45,429 nucleotides of DNA, from positions 1 through 45,429 of the forward strand of contig JAJOHG010000206.1 of the NCBI GenBank assembly GCA_021029095.1, read 5' to 3'. Position 1 is the first letter of the stretch; every line of letters begins with the position of its first letter. This DNA is from Phellopilus nigrolimitatus (taxonomy: Eukaryota; Basidiomycota; Agaricomycetes; Hymenochaetales; Hymenochaetaceae). Shown here in pieces: positions 44,153 to 45,429 of the stretch. Made by a program: the position numbers and the translations under genes. Under the pieces are notes generated by a model. The model saw nothing but the letters and a program-made list of their open reading frames with translations. It was not told where the DNA came from and made no database searches.

Positions 44153-45396
44153 TCATTTCTCAACCGAGGGCTCATTCAAGTCTTCGGTATCAACAATCAT
44201 AGGTGAATCGTCTGCCGGAATTAATTTAGTCTGGCTCGGTCCAGCCACTTGGCCCTTGGCACTAGCCACATCTTCACTCTCCATATTACTCGTCTCCATT
44301 TCCGCCATAGCAAATCTGGAGGCAAAAGCGGCTCTCAGTCTCAAATCTCCGCATCATATGCACACAATAGACGACTTACCGCCAAGCAGTTCGACATTGC
44401 TCTTTAATTTTCACTGTCTTGAACCTCTGGATCTTCGGGTTTCCATTTAGCATCATCGCGTCCCAAGCTGCGCGGAGCGTTATAAACACAATCAATAAAC
44501 AACAATCGCTTTTAGGAGAACACGTACAAGGATCTTCGTTCAAAAGCCTCAGTTTGTCCATATGAAGCCATTGCCTATAATCCGCTTTAATTCATTTGTA
44601 GTCCAAGGAGCGCTGGAGGCAACGCACCAGGTCTTCCGCGCGTCCCAAAAACTGCACGAGTAATTGGGGACCACCTGCAGTCCGCGGTGTCTTCCCTTTC
44701 TCGCGCTTTTCGCGGAGCACCGCGGGTGGCACGTCTGGGTCATCCTCCTCGAACACTACCGCAGGCCACCATGGATACGTTTCTAGTTTTGCCAGGTTTG
44801 CAAATTAGGCGGGAGCTAGACATTAAGAGCGAGGGACTAACCGGCTTTAGCCCACACTGAACGACACAGACGGATGGTTATCAGTCAGACAAATTCCGGA
44901 GGGGAGATAGAGCGGGACTTCCACGCACCGAGCGTACCACCTTCCAGCACATCTCCCTCTTCAATCAGTATCGTTGCGGGTCCGAGTCCTGCAGCATGTG
45001 CTGCCTTGCGAGCATCTTCCGCTGCCACAATTATCCTACCATCAGAAGTCCTTGCCTCTGGTTCCTCATCGACCTCTTGACTTTCGTCATCCGTCTTGTC
45101 AGGTTCCGGTTCCTGCTCGCCAGCAATTTCGGCATCACCCTTATCCTTGTCATCGTCCTCTCCTCCTTCCTCCTCTCCGCTGAGGGCACTAAGTGAACTC
45201 AGCTCGGAGCTGCTCTCTCTTCATGCCTGCTTTTCTACCGTCAACAGCTGTGGGTCTGGCGGCGGCGGGGACGCGACTTTAGCGCTGCACCAGTGGTCTG
45301 GCCCGTTTCACGTGCCTCCTGCGCAAGCTCCTCCTTCCGGCGCTGCCTCCTCGCTGTGTGTTTCGCCCGACGCGTCGCGGGTGTATCCAGCTCCAT
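44153..45396 (-). CDS. PWWP domain protein
   Basis: PWWP domains read methylated-lysine nucleosomes and DNA. The start is the ATG at 45396, with an open frame continuing past the window edge, so the N-terminus may be longer. After a basic exon comes an acidic exon (about 45216-44929) ending EEGDVLEGGTL, then a 15-nt microexon (44856-44842, VWAKA). Exon 44782-44628 (TYPWWPAVVFEEDDPDVPP ... LLVQF) follows, and then 44574-44528 (QWLHMDKLRLLNEDP), 44467-44380 and 44315-44153. Spliced, VWAKA-TYPWWPAVVF is the classic PWWP start, and LLVQFWDARKTWQW would be its strand pair. All phases close except one extra base in exon 44782-44628, at the A5 run 44647-44651. This is either an assembly error or an inactivating indel. 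The first intron (near 45,215-45,290) has a weak donor. Confidence 0.72.
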
Positions 45397-45429
45397 GATG
45401 ATCGTCGTTGATCGTGGCGGAGACTTGCG

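Noticed and set aside
1..45429. tRNA, rRNA, CRISPR or riboswitch features
   Set aside because: Scanned by eye for tRNA B-box-like GGTTCGAATCC patterns and regular repeat-spacer arrays; none was convincing. A covariance-model search would be needed to exclude small RNA genes.

Overview
The window looks like nuclear DNA of a filamentous basidiomycete, most likely an Agaricomycete. Nearly every recognisable gene is split by short GT-AG introns (about 40-100 nt, often with a CTAAC/CTGAT-like branch site). Several families are typical of mushroom-forming fungi: F-box proteins with a degenerate C-terminal half, BTB/POZ proteins in tandem, and DUF6533-type seven-helix membrane proteins. No bacterial operon, CRISPR array, rRNA or tRNA gene was seen.

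Left part (1-23,000), accessory and rearranged. It opens with a polyglutamine/coiled-coil protein (117-3162, +). An F-box gene follows (3900-5663, -), then an AT-rich stretch holding the end of a Tc1/mariner-pogo-like element. Next come a LaeA-like methyltransferase (7304-8389, +), an F-box-like relic and an Fmp52/HTATIP2-type oxidoreductase (9200-10471, +). From 11,180 to 20,750 lies a diverged segmental duplication. One copy of a DUF6533 membrane-protein gene (11268-12926, +) looks intact. The other (16967-20238, +) is cut by a 1,598-bp foldback element whose two 712-bp arms differ at only two positions, flanked by a TA duplication. The intact copy shows the matching empty site. Between the copies lies a predicted helical basidiomycete protein (14516-16348, +), and beyond them a second F-box gene (20506-22648, -).

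Middle part (23,000-31,300), housekeeping plus a tandem duplication. It holds an RNase P p40-like gene (-) divergent from pantothenate synthetase (+), then a small coiled-coil protein. Two BTB genes (-) follow, each sharing a roughly 215-bp divergent promoter with the start of the tubulin cofactor B gene. Only the right-hand cofactor B copy (30100-31102) is complete; the left one is an exon-1 stub.

Right part (31,300-45,429), GC-rich and enriched in chromatin and ubiquitin genes: a SET/zinc-finger protein (-), a 13-exon Snt2-like BAH-PHD-ELM2-SANT-GATA-ePHD protein (+), a 10-exon Doa4/USP8-like deubiquitinase with a rhodanese domain (-), an unrecognised 280-residue protein (-), and a PWWP-domain protein (-) with a 15-nt microexon that reaches the right edge.

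Exon models for the F-box (3900), Fmp52, cofactor B, SET, Snt2 and Doa4 genes were checked by hand for reading-phase closure. Two other genes each need one base removed at an A5 run to stay in frame. That suggests homopolymer errors in the assembly or recent decay. All functional calls rest on motif recognition without database searches.
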